Positions 17,597-27,476 of a DNA stretch of 64,000 nucleotides are shown one piece after another; positions within the stretch are counted from its first letter, which is position 1, and each line of letters starts with the position of its first letter. Location: positions 214,219 to 278,218 of the forward strand of contig VXSC01000047.1 of NCBI GenBank assembly GCA_009838195.1, written 5' to 3'. Source of the stretch: Rhodothermaceae bacterium (GTDB taxonomy: Bacteria > Bacteroidota > Rhodothermia > Rhodothermales > Bin80). The translations under genes were made by a program, and so were the position numbers. The notes below the pieces were generated by a model, which worked only from the letters and a program-made list of their open reading frames with translations, was not told the origin of the DNA and searched no databases.

Positions 17597-18542
17597 CCAC
17601 TTGTCGAATCATATTATTGTGGATACCGATGCTGGCCCCGATGATCTTCTGGCATTAGGGTATTTGCTGGTTCATCCAACCATCCAGGTGGAAGCAATTA
17701 CGATATCCTATGGTCTTGCTCATGCAGATCGTGCCGCAATCAATATTGCCCGCGTCGTCGCGGCGTTTGCCACAGGACATATCCCGGTATACATTGGTGA
17801 TCCTGAACCATCGTCGGGAGATGCTGCCTTCCCCCAACGCTGGCGCAAGCTTTCAGATGATCTTCCCGGCGTACGCCTTCCAAAAGCATTCATTCCTCCC
17901 GAAGAAGAGCATGCTGTTTCATTTTTGCGGCGCAGGCTTTCACGATCTTCCCGGCCTGTCCGTGTACTGGCCCTTGGTGCCCTTACGAACCTGGCTGGTT
18001 TGACCCGAGCCACTGCTCCGGCCATCCAAGAACTCGTGATTATGGGGGGAGCGTTGGCCGTACCAGGGAATGTTAATGACTCGGAAGAATTTATTTCACC
18101 CACCGCAAAAGCGGAGTGGAATTTTTTTGTAGACCCACTGGCTGCATCAAAAGTTTTCTCCTCTGACCTGCCAATTACACTGATCCCTCTGGATGCGACG
18201 AATCAGGTACCCGTCAAAATCCCCTTCATTGATCACTTCGGTAAAATGGCCCGCTGTCCTGTAGGGCGTATGACCACAGAGGTGTTGGAGTCGGTTCGCC
18301 CCTATGCAGAACAGGGCGTCTTTTACGCCTGGGATCCATTGGCTGCCGTTTACCTCGCCCATCCCGATGTCGTGAAATTATTCCGATTCCCCGTCACGGT
18401 AAAATCTTCCGGCTCTGACGCAGGGACCTCTCGCAAATCCGATACCGGTAACCAGTACTCCGTTGCGATGGCCGCATATGGGGAGTTATTTATGCGCTAT
18501 TTCGTCAAACCTTTTGAGATTACTGCTCGGGTATACAGCTAA
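17586..18542 (+). CDS. Inosine/uridine-preferring nucleoside hydrolase
   Basis: The 318-residue protein has the calcium-binding family motif DTDAGPDDLLAL (Asp13, Asp15, Asp19, Asp20), a second motif around VIMGGAL, and a final Asp in AWDPLAAVY. These enzymes split nucleosides into base and ribose. It overlaps the gnd stop by 11 bases (ATGATG; either ATG could serve), so it is translated with it. There is no signal peptide, so it is cytoplasmic salvage. The base preference is not predictable. Confidence 0.92.
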   Translation: MMPDHLSNHIIVDTDAGPDDLLALGYLLVHPTIQVEAITISYGLAHADRAAINIARVVAAFATGHIPVYIGDPEPSSGDAAFPQRWRKLSDDLPGVRLPKAFIPPEEEHAVSFLRRRLSRSSRPVRVLALGALTNLAGLTRATAPAIQELVIMGGALAVPGNVNDSEEFISPTAKAEWNFFVDPLAASKVFSSDLPITLIPLDATNQVPVKIPFIDHFGKMARCPVGRMTTEVLESVRPYAEQGVFYAWDPLAAVYLAHPDVVKLFRFPVTVKSSGSDAGTSRKSDTGNQYSVAMAAYGELFMRYFVKPFEITARVYS

Positions 18543-18612
18543 GAACCTAAATTGAGTGCACGCGACTCGTTGTTCTGGCAAATACAAAAGCAACAATTCA
18601 AGAGACAGGCAA

Positions 18613-19461
18613 ATGAAGCCACAAACCCTGGTCTTGACTTATGCTCGGGGAATTCGATATCCCGATGCTGCCTATCAGGCCAAAGCATTTCGTGCGCGGC
18701 TCGCCTCTCTATCTAAACTACTTTGTCTATGGGGTGTGACGGCGATCCTGCTGACAGGCTGCAGCGCTATCAGGCAAGCATTGCAAAATCAGCCCTGTAT
18801 TCTCCATGCGTCCCAGCCGTACGACACCGTTCGTGTCAACCCCGCACTGCATAACATCACGCTGCATTGGAAAAATCCGGTATCCAACGAACCCTTCAAA
18901 AGTACGCAGAACGTTGTGGACTGGCTTGAGCGTACAGGTCACTCGGTAATTGCTGTCACCAATGCCGGCATTTTTGAACCAGGACTCGTACCTACTGGAC
19001 TCTATGTAGAAAAGAGTCGAGAACTACGTCCCTTAAATCTTGAGGACGGATACGGGAATTTCTATCTCAAACCCAACGGAGTATTCTTTGCTGAGAATAA
19101 CCGGTTCGGCATTCTCGAATCTACACGCTTTGGCGCGACAAAGCCCGAGATAGATTATGCACTTCAATCAGGCCCTCTACTTCTCCAGGATAACAGAATC
19201 CATCCCGCCTTCACTCCAGGCTCTAAAAACTGTCGCCTACGGAGCGGAATCGGAATATCTGAGGACGGTCAGGCAATCATTGCCATCACGAACGGCGCAG
19301 TCAACTTCTTTGACTTTGCGACCTGGTTTCGAGATATTGCAGGAGCAACCGACGCACTGTATCTGGACGGAGCAATCAGCATGCTTCACACAAGGGAGCA
19401 CCCAGAGGTCTCATCGGAAGCTTATGCGGGATTTCTTGCAGTTACCAAAAAAGATCTGTAG
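18613..19461 (+). CDS. Lipoprotein with phosphodiester glycosidase-like (DUF2233) domain
   Basis: I favour ATG 18613 (282 residues) over the open extension back to 18556. The N-terminal 45 residues are unusually long for a signal, with a hydrophobic segment ending in LLTGC as lipobox. The rest matches the family of N-acetylglucosamine-1-phosphodiester alpha-N-acetylglucosaminidase-like proteins: TNAGIF, PTGLYVEKSRELRPLN, GNFYLKPNGVFF and LQSGPLLL. Members cleave or bind phosphodiester-linked sugars in the envelope. It ends directly against the convergent tRNA-Gln gene. Confidence 0.78.
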   Translation: MKPQTLVLTYARGIRYPDAAYQAKAFRARLASLSKLLCLWGVTAILLTGCSAIRQALQNQPCILHASQPYDTVRVNPALHNITLHWKNPVSNEPFKSTQNVVDWLERTGHSVIAVTNAGIFEPGLVPTGLYVEKSRELRPLNLEDGYGNFYLKPNGVFFAENNRFGILESTRFGATKPEIDYALQSGPLLLQDNRIHPAFTPGSKNCRLRSGIGISEDGQAIIAITNGAVNFFDFATWFRDIAGATDALYLDGAISMLHTREHPEVSSEAYAGFLAVTKKDL

Positions 19462-19534
19462 TTGCCCCGCCAGGATTCGAACCTGGAACCTCCTGGTCCA
19501 GAGCCAGGCGCTCTGCCAATTGAGCTACAGGGCA
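19462..19534 (-). tRNA. tRNA-Gln (anticodon CTG)
   Basis: The cloverleaf is complete on the minus strand. The acceptor arm TGCCCTG pairs with CGGGGCA, and the D-arm is GCTC/GAGC. The anticodon stem CCTGG/CCAGG holds loop CTCTGGA with anticodon CTG, and the T-arm contains GGTTCGAATCC. The discriminator is A and CCA is not encoded. It abuts the stop of the convergent DUF2233 gene with no spacer. Confidence 0.95.
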
Positions 19535-19620
19535 ATGGCTCCGTTTATTCTATGTCACTCAAATTGGTTCCGTCATTATTCCTTCCAGGTGACCCGTAGC
19601 CGGAATACGTCCACGGTCCC

Positions 19621-20091
19621 CTACCTGCGCCAAAAGGTCACAGCAAGAAAAGCAACAAGAGTTGTGTACAAGGTACCCCCTATGCACAACACCCAAAAAA
19701 GATATCCCCAACCAACCCCCCGCTGCATTACAACAAAGAGTGCGAGTAGGCTGTTATGCACCAATGAAATGACTAGGGTTGTCTCAACCACTCGACGTGC
19801 TGATCTGACAAAAACCTCGCTGTTAATCATATTCAGAAGACCAACCAGGAAGCCGATCACTGTCTTTACAAACATATGGATTCCCCATAAACCATAGATT
19901 GCATCCAGTGCAAAGCCCACCAGAAAACCCGCTATTGTTCCGATAGTCTGGCCATAGCGCACGGCAACCCAGAGTACAAAAAGCAATACCACATCTGGAG
20001 TAGCCCCCCACAAATCCAACCTCCCAAAGAAAAGCCACTGAAGGGCGACGGCGGCGGTTCCAATAAAGAAGAGACGTAATAAGTCACCCAT
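19621..20091 (-). CDS. mreD: Rod shape-determining protein MreD
   Basis: This 156-residue integral membrane protein has about five hydrophobic segments. The family pattern of TPDVVLLFVLWVAVRYGQ early and GFLVGFALDAIYGLWG in the middle is clear. MreD works with MreB, MreC and RodA/PBP2 in lateral wall growth. mreB and mreC are not beside it here, which is unusual because the three normally form an operon; nothing upstream on the same strand continues the operon within 300 bases. Confidence 0.85.
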   Translation of the reverse strand: MGDLLRLFFIGTAAVALQWLFFGRLDLWGATPDVVLLFVLWVAVRYGQTIGTIAGFLVGFALDAIYGLWGIHMFVKTVIGFLVGLLNMINSEVFVRSARRVVETTLVISLVHNSLLALFVVMQRGVGWGYLFWVLCIGGTLYTTLVAFLAVTFWRR

Positions 20092-20150
20092 CAGGCCCTG
20101 AAACTTAAATGGCGGCTACCGGTGCAACCGGAGGTGATCCACTTTTGTAC

Positions 20151-20429
20151 ATGCCTCGCTCCAAGAAATCTGCCAAATCCCATCCGAGAAGGCGTCGTGT
20201 AAAAAAGCGCTCCATGATCCTGTCGACCCACAACTACGTGCTGGTCGCCTTGGGCGTGTTGGCAATTGTCCTCGGATATGCCATCATGCGTCTGGAGAAT
20301 GAGGTAGACGGCTTTCTCTCGCTCTATGTCGCTCCACTGCTGATCCTGGGGGGATACCTTGAGATCATTTATGCGATTCTCTGGCGAAACTCTACTCATA
20401 CAGGTAATAGTGCTCGCTCCGCTGAATAA
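20151..20429 (+). CDS. Small two-helix membrane protein (DUF3098-like)
   Basis: I chose ATG 20151 (92 residues, MPRSKKSAKS), since the upstream extension to 20109 is Gly/Thr-rich and overlaps the mreD promoter. A strongly basic N-terminal tail (residues 2-22) is followed by membrane helices at about 28-47 and 58-78. This matches DUF3098 proteins of Bacteroidota-type bacteria, whose function is unknown. Its 3' end overlaps the convergent DUF1343 gene by 38 bases. Confidence 0.65.
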   Translation: MPRSKKSAKSHPRRRRVKKRSMILSTHNYVLVALGVLAIVLGYAIMRLENEVDGFLSLYVAPLLILGGYLEIIYAILWRNSTHTGNSARSAE

Positions 20430-21627
20430 AATTGGTGAGTTCTTCCTGCCATGATGCTATAATCTCTTCCGGTGTCATGGACTCCAGCATGCCGGCAAGT
20501 TTTGTGGTGCCGGAGAGCCTGGCCAACCACTCGCGCCTAGTTAAAAACTCATCTGCAGCTGGTACCGCGTGGTAGTATGCATGAAAGATATGTATGCCCA
20601 CCTCAACCGGCTGATAAGTCCTTCGGTCCGTGACTTTAATTCCCAAACCCTGAATGAACTGCCCATTCAACTTGGGTGCGGAGTCCATGCTGGTTAGGGG
20701 TTCCGGCGTGAATTCAACACCTTCAAAGACTACACCCGGCAGGGATTTACGGTTAAGTACTGCGGCGATCTCACTCCCATTAACTCCAACGGCTCCGACC
20801 TGAAGGAAGGGGTTTCGAGTTCCTCTACCCTCGCTCCCGGAAGTCGATTCGAAAAAGCATGTGCCCGGGTAGACCAAAGCTGTCTCAAACTGGGGAATAT
20901 TCGGACTAGTGGGGACCCAGGGTCGCCCCGTATCAGGCCACTGCATATTCCGTGTCCAGCTTTGCATCGGAATGACTTCCAGTTCAAGAGAATCCAGACT
21001 AGGCAGTAAGGCCTCCCCCTTGATCATGGTGGCCAATTCACCTACGGTCAAACCATGAGCAATCGGGATAGAGAACTGACCTACAAATGATTGCACTTCC
21101 GGCTCCAGAACAAACCCCGATGCATAGGCACCAGAAAGGGGATTTGGCCGGTCCAGAATTACAAACGGGATACCAGCTTCTGCTGCAGACTGCATTGCCA
21201 ACCCCATCGTAGAAATGAACGTATAGAACCGGGCTCCCACATCCTGAATATCGAAGACCAGCAAATCCAGATCGGATAACATTTCCGGCGTTGGCCTGCG
21301 AGTCTTTCCATAGAGGCTGTAAACCGGTGCACCGGTGAGCTGGTCAACTCCGTCCTGCACCGCTTCCCCATCCTCGGCCGTGCCGCGCAATCCGTGCTCA
21401 GGCCCGAAGATGGCCCCCAGCGTGACCCCTGGTGAGGCATGCACCAAATTTATGAGATGCTCGTCTCCAACCAGTGCAGTATGGTTCACAATCAATCCAA
21501 CGGTATGTCCGGCGATGCGGTCAAACCCGGATTCTACCAGAATGTCTGCTCCTGTGCGCACGACGGTTTCCTGGGCAAGCACAGACCCAGCACTAAGAAA
21601 AATTGTTAGAAATACGAAACACCTCAT
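20392..21627 (-). CDS. namZ: Exo-beta-N-acetylmuramidase NamZ-like protein (DUF1343)
   Basis: The 411-residue secreted protein has a Sec signal peptide (cleavage after VLAQ, residue 19). It contains the DUF1343 signatures [19 protein letters not shown] (Glu77, His78), [16 protein letters not shown] and DRPNPLSG. Family members remove terminal MurNAc from peptidoglycan fragments in cell-wall recycling. The start overlaps the stop of ndk as ATGA, so the two are co-translated. Confidence 0.9.
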   Translation of the reverse strand: MRCFVFLTIFLSAGSVLAQETVVRTGADILVESGFDRIAGHTVGLIVNHTALVGDEHLINLVHASPGVTLGAIFGPEHGLRGTAEDGEAVQDGVDQLTGAPVYSLYGKTRRPTPEMLSDLDLLVFDIQDVGARFYTFISTMGLAMQSAAEAGIPFVILDRPNPLSGAYASGFVLEPEVQSFVGQFSIPIAHGLTVGELATMIKGEALLPSLDSLELEVIPMQSWTRNMQWPDTGRPWVPTSPNIPQFETALVYPGTCFFESTSGSEGRGTRNPFLQVGAVGVNGSEIAAVLNRKSLPGVVFEGVEFTPEPLTSMDSAPKLNGQFIQGLGIKVTDRRTYQPVEVGIHIFHAYYHAVPAADEFLTRREWLARLSGTTKLAGMLESMTPEEIIASWQEELTNFIQRSEHYYLYE

Positions 21628-22055
21628 CCAGCATCAGCAGGAATGCCCGACTCATCGAAAAAATATGCAATTTCCTTTTCTGCATTTTCCGGTGAATCCG
21701 AGCCATGGACGATATTTTCCGCCTTGCTGTCTGCAAAAAGCCTGCGGATGGTTCCCTTGTCTGCCTGCTCTGGATCCGTGGCTCCAATAAAAGCTCGAAA
21801 GCGTTCTACGGCATCTTTCTTCTCAAGCACAATCGGAACACATGGCCCGCTGGTCATGAAGTCGATCAGGTCGTTGAAAAATGGACGTTCCCGATGTACC
21901 TCATAAAATCCTTCTGCCCGGTTACGTGTCAGTTGTTGCATCTGCAGCGCACAGATCTTGAATCCTGCGATTTCGATCCGACGCAGTACTTCTCCTGTCA
22001 GACACCTACGAACACAATCGGGCTTCAGGATCGCAAGTGTGCGGTTATTTGTCAT
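21624..22055 (-). CDS. ndk: Nucleoside diphosphate kinase
   Basis: The 143-residue cytoplasmic enzyme balances NTP pools by phosphate transfer through His117, seen in [13 protein letters not shown]. The start [10 protein letters not shown] is canonical and the length is standard. It overlaps the DUF1343 gene by four bases and is divergent from a sulfatase 122 bases away. Confidence 0.97.
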   Translation of the reverse strand: MTNNRTLAILKPDCVRRCLTGEVLRRIEIAGFKICALQMQQLTRNRAEGFYEVHRERPFFNDLIDFMTSGPCVPIVLEKKDAVERFRAFIGATDPEQADKGTIRRLFADSKAENIVHGSDSPENAEKEIAYFFDESGIPADAG

Positions 22056-22177
22056 TTGATGAAATGAGTTCAGTTAAGCTAGCCAAAGGTAATCATGATG
22101 GATATTTCCATCAGACCGACTGAATACTGCTGGGAAATGCTTAGGTTTGGGGAATATGGCCATAACCCATCAAATAC

Positions 22178-23704
22178 ATGAAACTTCTAAAATTTATCCC
22201 CCTCCTTCTTTTGGTGTTGGCGGGGTGTGCGCAGGAGCAGCCGCCACCGAACATTGTGTTCATCTTCACGGATGACCACACTGCGCGAGCACTGAGCGCG
22301 TACGGCTCAGTCGTAAATGAAACGCCAAACTTGGACCGGATTGCTGAAGAAGGCATGCGCTTTACACAGTGTCTGGTTACAAATTCGATTTGTGCGCCTA
22401 GCCGCGCAGTCATTCTGACGGGGAAACACAGCCATCTCAATGGACAACTCACCAATGGAAACCGATTTGATGGCACACAGCAAACATTCCCCAAACTGCT
22501 GCAAGCTGCGGGCTACCAAACCAGCATGATCGGGAAATGGCACCTGCAAAGTGCCCCAACCGGGTTTGATCACTGGCAAGTCCTTATCGGCCAAGGTCCC
22601 TATTACAATCCACGTTTCCTCGTTCCCGGAGATACTATTCAGATTGAAGGCTATACGACAGATATTATCACAGACTTGGCCCTAGACTGGCTGGATACAC
22701 AGCGGGACCCTTCAAAACCCTTCATGCTTATGTATCAGCACAAGGCCCCTCACCGGGAATGGCATCCGGGCCCGGACCACTTCGAGTTGTATGCAGACGA
22801 AGACATCCCGGAGCCTGCAAATCTGTTTGATGACTACTCGAATCGTGCATCTCCTGCGGCCGAACAAGGCATGACTATCGCGAGGCATATGAATGTGGAG
22901 GATCTCAAGCTGACACCTCCCCGGAGTATGAATACAGAGCAGGCAGTCGGATGGGAAGAAATCTACGGTCCTCGGAATGAAGAATTCCTGGCTGCTAATC
23001 TCGAAGGCGACGACCTGACCCGATGGAAGTATCAACGCTACGCAAAAGAATACCTGCGTACAGTAGCCGGTGTAGATGACAATGTTGGACGCTTGCTGGA
23101 TTATCTCGAAGATCAAAATCTCGAAGAGAATACGGTCGTAATCTACTCCTCGGACCAGGGATGGTATTTAGGCGAGCATGGATGGTATGATAAGCGCTGG
23201 ATGTACGAAGAATCACTGGTGACTCCACTGCTTGTCCGCTGGCCAGGAAAAATCCAACCTAGCAGCGTGAACAATGCGATGGTGTCGAACCTGGACTTTG
23301 CAGCGACCTTCCTCGACTTGGCCGGCGTGAACGTTCCCAGCGACATGCAAGGAGAAAGCCTTAAACCACTGTTCCTGAGTGAAACCCCGGAAAGCTGGCG
23401 TACCAGTCACTATTACCACTACTACGAATATCCCGGCTACCACTGCGTGGAGCGACACTACGGGGTTCGAACTGATCGCTATAAACTCATCCATTTCTAT
23501 AACCGTGATGAATGGGAGCTCTTTGATCTTGAGAACGATCCAATGGAAATGAACAGCGTGTATGATGATACCGCGTATTCCGAGATCCAGGCGGAACTAA
23601 AAGTGGAATTGAGCCGCCTACGTGAGCTCTATGCCGTCCCTGAAGATGAGCGCCCGACCGGTCCTTGCATCCCGAATGAGCGCGGTGCACCTATCCGACA
23701 ATAG
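22178..23704 (+). CDS. Lipoprotein sulfatase
   Basis: The 508-residue product has a lipoprotein signal with lipobox LAGC (Cys17). The metal site is [17 protein letters not shown], the formylglycine motif is CAPSR with Cys72, and the second site is [14 protein letters not shown]. This set resembles the choline-sulfatase/N-acetylglucosamine-6-sulfatase-like group common in marine polysaccharide degraders. It is followed after eight bases by a large M14 peptidase, suggesting joint work on sulfated glycoproteins or proteoglycans. The substrate is unknown. Confidence 0.92.
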   Translation: MKLLKFIPLLLLVLAGCAQEQPPPNIVFIFTDDHTARALSAYGSVVNETPNLDRIAEEGMRFTQCLVTNSICAPSRAVILTGKHSHLNGQLTNGNRFDGTQQTFPKLLQAAGYQTSMIGKWHLQSAPTGFDHWQVLIGQGPYYNPRFLVPGDTIQIEGYTTDIITDLALDWLDTQRDPSKPFMLMYQHKAPHREWHPGPDHFELYADEDIPEPANLFDDYSNRASPAAEQGMTIARHMNVEDLKLTPPRSMNTEQAVGWEEIYGPRNEEFLAANLEGDDLTRWKYQRYAKEYLRTVAGVDDNVGRLLDYLEDQNLEENTVVIYSSDQGWYLGEHGWYDKRWMYEESLVTPLLVRWPGKIQPSSVNNAMVSNLDFAATFLDLAGVNVPSDMQGESLKPLFLSETPESWRTSHYYHYYEYPGYHCVERHYGVRTDRYKLIHFYNRDEWELFDLENDPMEMNSVYDDTAYSEIQAELKVELSRLRELYAVPEDERPTGPCIPNERGAPIRQ

Positions 23705-23712
23705 TAAATCTC

Positions 23713-26331
23713 ATGAAGTTCTTACGCACACTCACACTTCTGGTCGTAGGACTTGTCCTGTCCTGCACCAACTCCCTGAGCCAAGTCCCACATCCACAGG
23801 ATGTGTTTGGCTTTATGCCTGGAGATGACTACAAGCTTGCTCGATATGACCAGATGGTCTCCTACTACGAGGCACTGGCAGAAGCCAGTGATCGTGTAAT
23901 CCTCCGTGAGATTGGCACGTCCGTGCTCGGACGCCCCTTACTGCTTCTGATGATTTCGAGTGAGGAAAATCTGGCATCTCTGGATCGCTGGCAACAGATC
24001 AGTGCATCGCTTGCCCGGGGAAGAGTATCCGAGGCTGAAGCGGAAGTGCTTTCGAACGAGGGACGGGCAGTTATCTGGATTGATGCAGGCCTGCATGCAA
24101 CCGAAGTTGCCGGCGCGCAGATGGCCCCATTGCTCGCGTGGCGGGTAGCGACGGAAGAATCTCACGAAATGCAGCACATTCGGGATAATGTCATTCTCCT
24201 ACTGATGCCTGTCATGAATCCCGATGGACTGGATATTATCGCTTCCTGGTATGACCGAACGGTTGGCACCCCATTTGAGGCAACACGCCCGCCCTGGCTC
24301 TATCACTACTATGTCGGGCATGATAATAACCGGGATTGGTTTATGAACAATATGCCTGAATCCAAAGCGGTAACGGAGGTGCTTTATAATCAATGGTACC
24401 CTCAAATCGTCTATAATCATCATCAAACCAGCCCGAGTTGGACCAGAATATTTCTTCCTCCCTTTGCGGATCCAGTGAATCCCCGGATTCACCCGGGGAT
24501 TACGACTGCCGTAAATCTCGTTGGATCGGCAATGGCAAATCGGTTTGCAATGAAAGAGATGCCGGGTGTGATATCGGGGGTCATCTTCAGCATGTGGTGG
24601 AACGGGGGGATGCGCACCGTTCCCTACTTTCACAATATGGTGGGAATTCTGACGGAGGTAGGACATGCGACCCCGAGTTCCCGGTTCTTTGACCCGGACT
24701 CAATCCCTAATTTTGTGAGTGGAGGCAATCCTACAACGGGAACGAACATCTCTTACCCGAATCCATGGAAGGGGGGCTGGTCTCACTTTGCAGACCCCGT
24801 CCGGTACATGATTACCGGCTCCATGGGCGTCCTGCGCTTGGCAGCAGATCGTCGTGAACACTGGCTCTACAATATCTGGAAAATGGGGCGAGACGCGATT
24901 GAAACCGCTGATTCCGTTGCCGCCTACGTGATTCCCAGTGACCAATGGAATTCCGGAGAAGAATTAAACCTGGTCAACTTATTACGGATTGGCGGCATTG
25001 AGATTGAGAAGGCTACCCAATCATTTACTGTCGGGCATACCACGTACGCAGCTGGCTCCTTCATCATCCCCAAGACACAGGCATTCCGGCCCTATCTGGA
25101 AGATCTGTTAGAAATCCAGGATTATCCTGATCGCCGAACGGAGGGAGGCACCCCCATCGTACCCTACGACCTAGCTGGATGGACCCTACCACTTCAGATG
25201 GGACTTCGGGTTGACCGGTTGCCAACAATCCCCACTGTAGAAACCGTATCCATTACGGAGGACCTGTCACAGACTCCCGGGACGATTGCCGATGGGGACC
25301 ACAAGAAGTATATCATTGACCCAAGAACAAATCGTAGCCGATACGCCATCAACAAAGCCGTTCGAAACGGTTTGACCGTAGGGGTCGTGACCGACTCAGT
25401 CGTGGTCGGAGAAGACACCTGGCCTGCCGGGGCCTTTCTGATCGAATCAGATCGTGCTCTTCAAGATATTGCCGAACGGACAGGAACAAGTTTCCACCCA
25501 GTTCCCGAAAACCTCCCCCCACTACATGAACTCAAAGCTCCACGCATTGGATTGTATAAAACCTGGATTGCCAACATGGATGAAGGTTGGACGCGGTGGA
25601 TCCTAGAATCTTTCGCATTTGAAGTTGACACACTGCACGACGCGGATATCCGGTCCGCTGATTTGTCCGTCTACACTGCGATCTTGCTTTCCAGCCAGGG
25701 AGCAGAGGGTCTTTTGCATGGACATCGTGTGGGGATGATGCCGGAAGAATATACCGGGGGACTTGGACTCGAGGGGACTCTTGCACTGACGAATTACGTG
25801 GCGGATGGTGGTACGCTCGTAGCATTAGATGCAGCAAGCGACTTTGTCATTGATCAATTTGGGCTTCCCGTAGAAAATGTTGTGAGCGGAATCCCCCAAT
25901 CCAGATTTTTCATCCCGGGATCCCTTGTGCACCTAAATGTAGACTCCTCGCATCCGATTGGGTATGGAATGCCTTCCGAAGTCGCGGCATCATTCGTGCG
26001 CAGTCGTGCATTCTCAGCAGTGCGCCGCTCTACCCTCCAGGAAGGGGGACGGATTGAATTGGTTCCGGGCCCCGCCCCACCTGTTGAAGTGATTGCCCGA
26101 TATGCTGAAGAAAATATTCTGATGAGTGGTTGGGCCCTGGGGGAAGAGAGTGCTATCGGTGGTGAGGCAGCTGCGGTCAGGGTTGCTCATGGTGATGGAC
26201 ATGTGGTCCTTTTCGGCTTCCGGCCACAGTTCAGGGGACAGACTCGCGCAACTTACAAACTCCTCTTTAATGCGCTGATGATTGGTCACCTACAAGGTCC
26301 CGAGAATGACACTTCCGCTTCAATGGACTGA
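23713..26331 (+). CDS. Secreted M14-family zinc carboxypeptidase
   Basis: The 872-residue protein has an N-terminal signal that may be lipoprotein-type (VLSC at residue 18). An M14 carboxypeptidase domain covers about residues 40-400, with zinc ligands His128 and Glu131 in GLHATEVAG and a later His in YNHHQ. The second half (about 500-860) is a beta-rich region followed by a glutamine-amidotransferase-like fold (ILLSSQGAE, HVVLFGFRPQFRGQ), an arrangement seen in long M14 proteins of Bacteroidota relatives. It probably trims peptides outside the cytoplasm. It is in one operon with the upstream sulfatase. Confidence 0.88.
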   Translation: MKFLRTLTLLVVGLVLSCTNSLSQVPHPQDVFGFMPGDDYKLARYDQMVSYYEALAEASDRVILREIGTSVLGRPLLLLMISSEENLASLDRWQQISASLARGRVSEAEAEVLSNEGRAVIWIDAGLHATEVAGAQMAPLLAWRVATEESHEMQHIRDNVILLLMPVMNPDGLDIIASWYDRTVGTPFEATRPPWLYHYYVGHDNNRDWFMNNMPESKAVTEVLYNQWYPQIVYNHHQTSPSWTRIFLPPFADPVNPRIHPGITTAVNLVGSAMANRFAMKEMPGVISGVIFSMWWNGGMRTVPYFHNMVGILTEVGHATPSSRFFDPDSIPNFVSGGNPTTGTNISYPNPWKGGWSHFADPVRYMITGSMGVLRLAADRREHWLYNIWKMGRDAIETADSVAAYVIPSDQWNSGEELNLVNLLRIGGIEIEKATQSFTVGHTTYAAGSFIIPKTQAFRPYLEDLLEIQDYPDRRTEGGTPIVPYDLAGWTLPLQMGLRVDRLPTIPTVETVSITEDLSQTPGTIADGDHKKYIIDPRTNRSRYAINKAVRNGLTVGVVTDSVVVGEDTWPAGAFLIESDRALQDIAERTGTSFHPVPENLPPLHELKAPRIGLYKTWIANMDEGWTRWILESFAFEVDTLHDADIRSADLSVYTAILLSSQGAEGLLHGHRVGMMPEEYTGGLGLEGTLALTNYVADGGTLVALDAASDFVIDQFGLPVENVVSGIPQSRFFIPGSLVHLNVDSSHPIGYGMPSEVAASFVRSRAFSAVRRSTLQEGGRIELVPGPAPPVEVIARYAEENILMSGWALGEESAIGGEAAAVRVAHGDGHVVLFGFRPQFRGQTRATYKLLFNALMIGHLQGPENDTSASMD

Positions 26332-26379
26332 TTGTATCCTACAGAATATCTCTACGGTAGCACTGATGAGAGGAATTCG

Positions 26380-26409
26380 GGAACATAGGCCTTCAAAGGT
26401 CTATGTTCC
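26380..26409. terminator. Bidirectional terminator hairpin between convergent genes
   Basis: GGAACATAG (26380-26388) pairs perfectly with CTATGTTCC (26401-26409). A G-T pair and three further pairs extend the stem to 13 bp around loop TCAA. It sits between the M14 peptidase gene and lipA, which converge. There is no T-run on either strand. Confidence 0.6.
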
Positions 26410-26427
26410 TCGCACGGTTCCGTCTGA

Positions 26428-27447
26428 CTATACGTGGCGCTCCGCGTGATAGGAACTCCGCACCAATGGACCGCTCTCGACATGTTCGATCCCTTTGGCC
26501 TCCCCGACTTCCTTGTACCACCTAAACTGATCCGGGTGAATAAATTCCTCTACATCTAGGTGCATCCGTGTCGGCTGCAGGTACTGGCCGATGGTCATCA
26601 CGTCCACTCCTACCCGTACGAAATCGTCCATCAGCTCTAGCACTTCCTCGCTCGTTTCACCGAGCCCGACCATAATACCGCTCTTGGTGCGCAGCCCCTG
26701 CTCTTTGGAAATCCTGAGCACCTCCAGTGAGCGTTCATAGTCTGCCTGTGGACGAACCCTGCGATAGAGTCTCGGGACACTTTCCACATTGTGATTCAGG
26801 ATATCTGGACGCTCATCCAAAACAATTTGCAATGCGTCCCATACACCTCGAAAGTCGGGAATCAATACCTCCACCGTACAGCCTGGAATTTCTTCACGGA
26901 TCCGACGAATGGTTTCAGCAAAAATGGGTGCTCCTCCATCTTTTCTCTCATCACGATTGACGGAGGTTACAACCACATGTTTGAGCTCCATGATCCGTGC
27001 AGCATCTGCCACGCGGCGCGGTTCATCGTAATCCAATCCGGGTTCTGGTCGTCCTGTCTGAACTGCGCAGAATCCACAGGAGCGTGTACATACATTCCCA
27101 AGGATCATAAACGTTGCCGTGCCTGCGGTCCAACATTCACCCATATTCGGACAGCGAGCACTTTGGCATACCGTATGCAAATCGTGGTCCTCTATCAGAT
27201 CTACCAGTTTCCGATATACTGGGCCATACGGAAGCTTCACACGCAGCCAATCAGGGCGCCGTGCCCGTGGTGCGGCTTCAATCACGGGTAATCCAACAAA
27301 GCTGTCTACCCCATCCCCTGTTAAACCCGAACGTTTTTTTAGCGTAATTTCTCCGGGAAGAGAGGGGCGTTTTTTGATTTTGGAACTCAATGACCAGGAA
27401 GTTTTATTATATTTCGTGCGTACCTTCAAATGCATGCAATGATCCAT
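26428..27447 (-). CDS. lipA: Lipoyl synthase
   Basis: This radical SAM enzyme inserts two sulfurs into octanoyl groups on lipoate-dependent proteins. Both iron-sulfur cluster motifs are present: the auxiliary cluster Cys94, Cys99, Cys105 in [12 protein letters not shown] and the SAM cluster Cys120, Cys124, Cys127 in CTRSCGFC. The usual [10 protein letters not shown] segment begins only at residue 64, about 25 residues later than in E. coli, so the true start may lie inside the listed frame. The distance to the divergent lysine transaminase would then be longer than the 29 bases seen now. Confidence 0.95.
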   Translation of the reverse strand: MDHCMHLKVRTKYNKTSWSLSSKIKKRPSLPGEITLKKRSGLTGDGVDSFVGLPVIEAAPRARRPDWLRVKLPYGPVYRKLVDLIEDHDLHTVCQSARCPNMGECWTAGTATFMILGNVCTRSCGFCAVQTGRPEPGLDYDEPRRVADAARIMELKHVVVTSVNRDERKDGGAPIFAETIRRIREEIPGCTVEVLIPDFRGVWDALQIVLDERPDILNHNVESVPRLYRRVRPQADYERSLEVLRISKEQGLRTKSGIMVGLGETSEEVLELMDDFVRVGVDVMTIGQYLQPTRMHLDVEEFIHPDQFRWYKEVGEAKGIEHVESGPLVRSSYHAERHV

Positions 27448-27476
27448 TGGCCTGACGAGAAATCACCTTACAATCG

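Noticed and set aside
19157-19897. A long plus-strand frame crossing the DUF2233 gene end, tRNA-Gln and mreD
   Set aside because: It reads through a tRNA on the other strand and overlaps two well-supported genes in other frames; its sequence is the usual artefact seen over tRNA genes.
27448-27476. A full regulatory region between lipA and lat
   Set aside because: Only 29 bases separate the listed starts, but the lipA start is probably too far upstream, so no promoter can be assigned with confidence.
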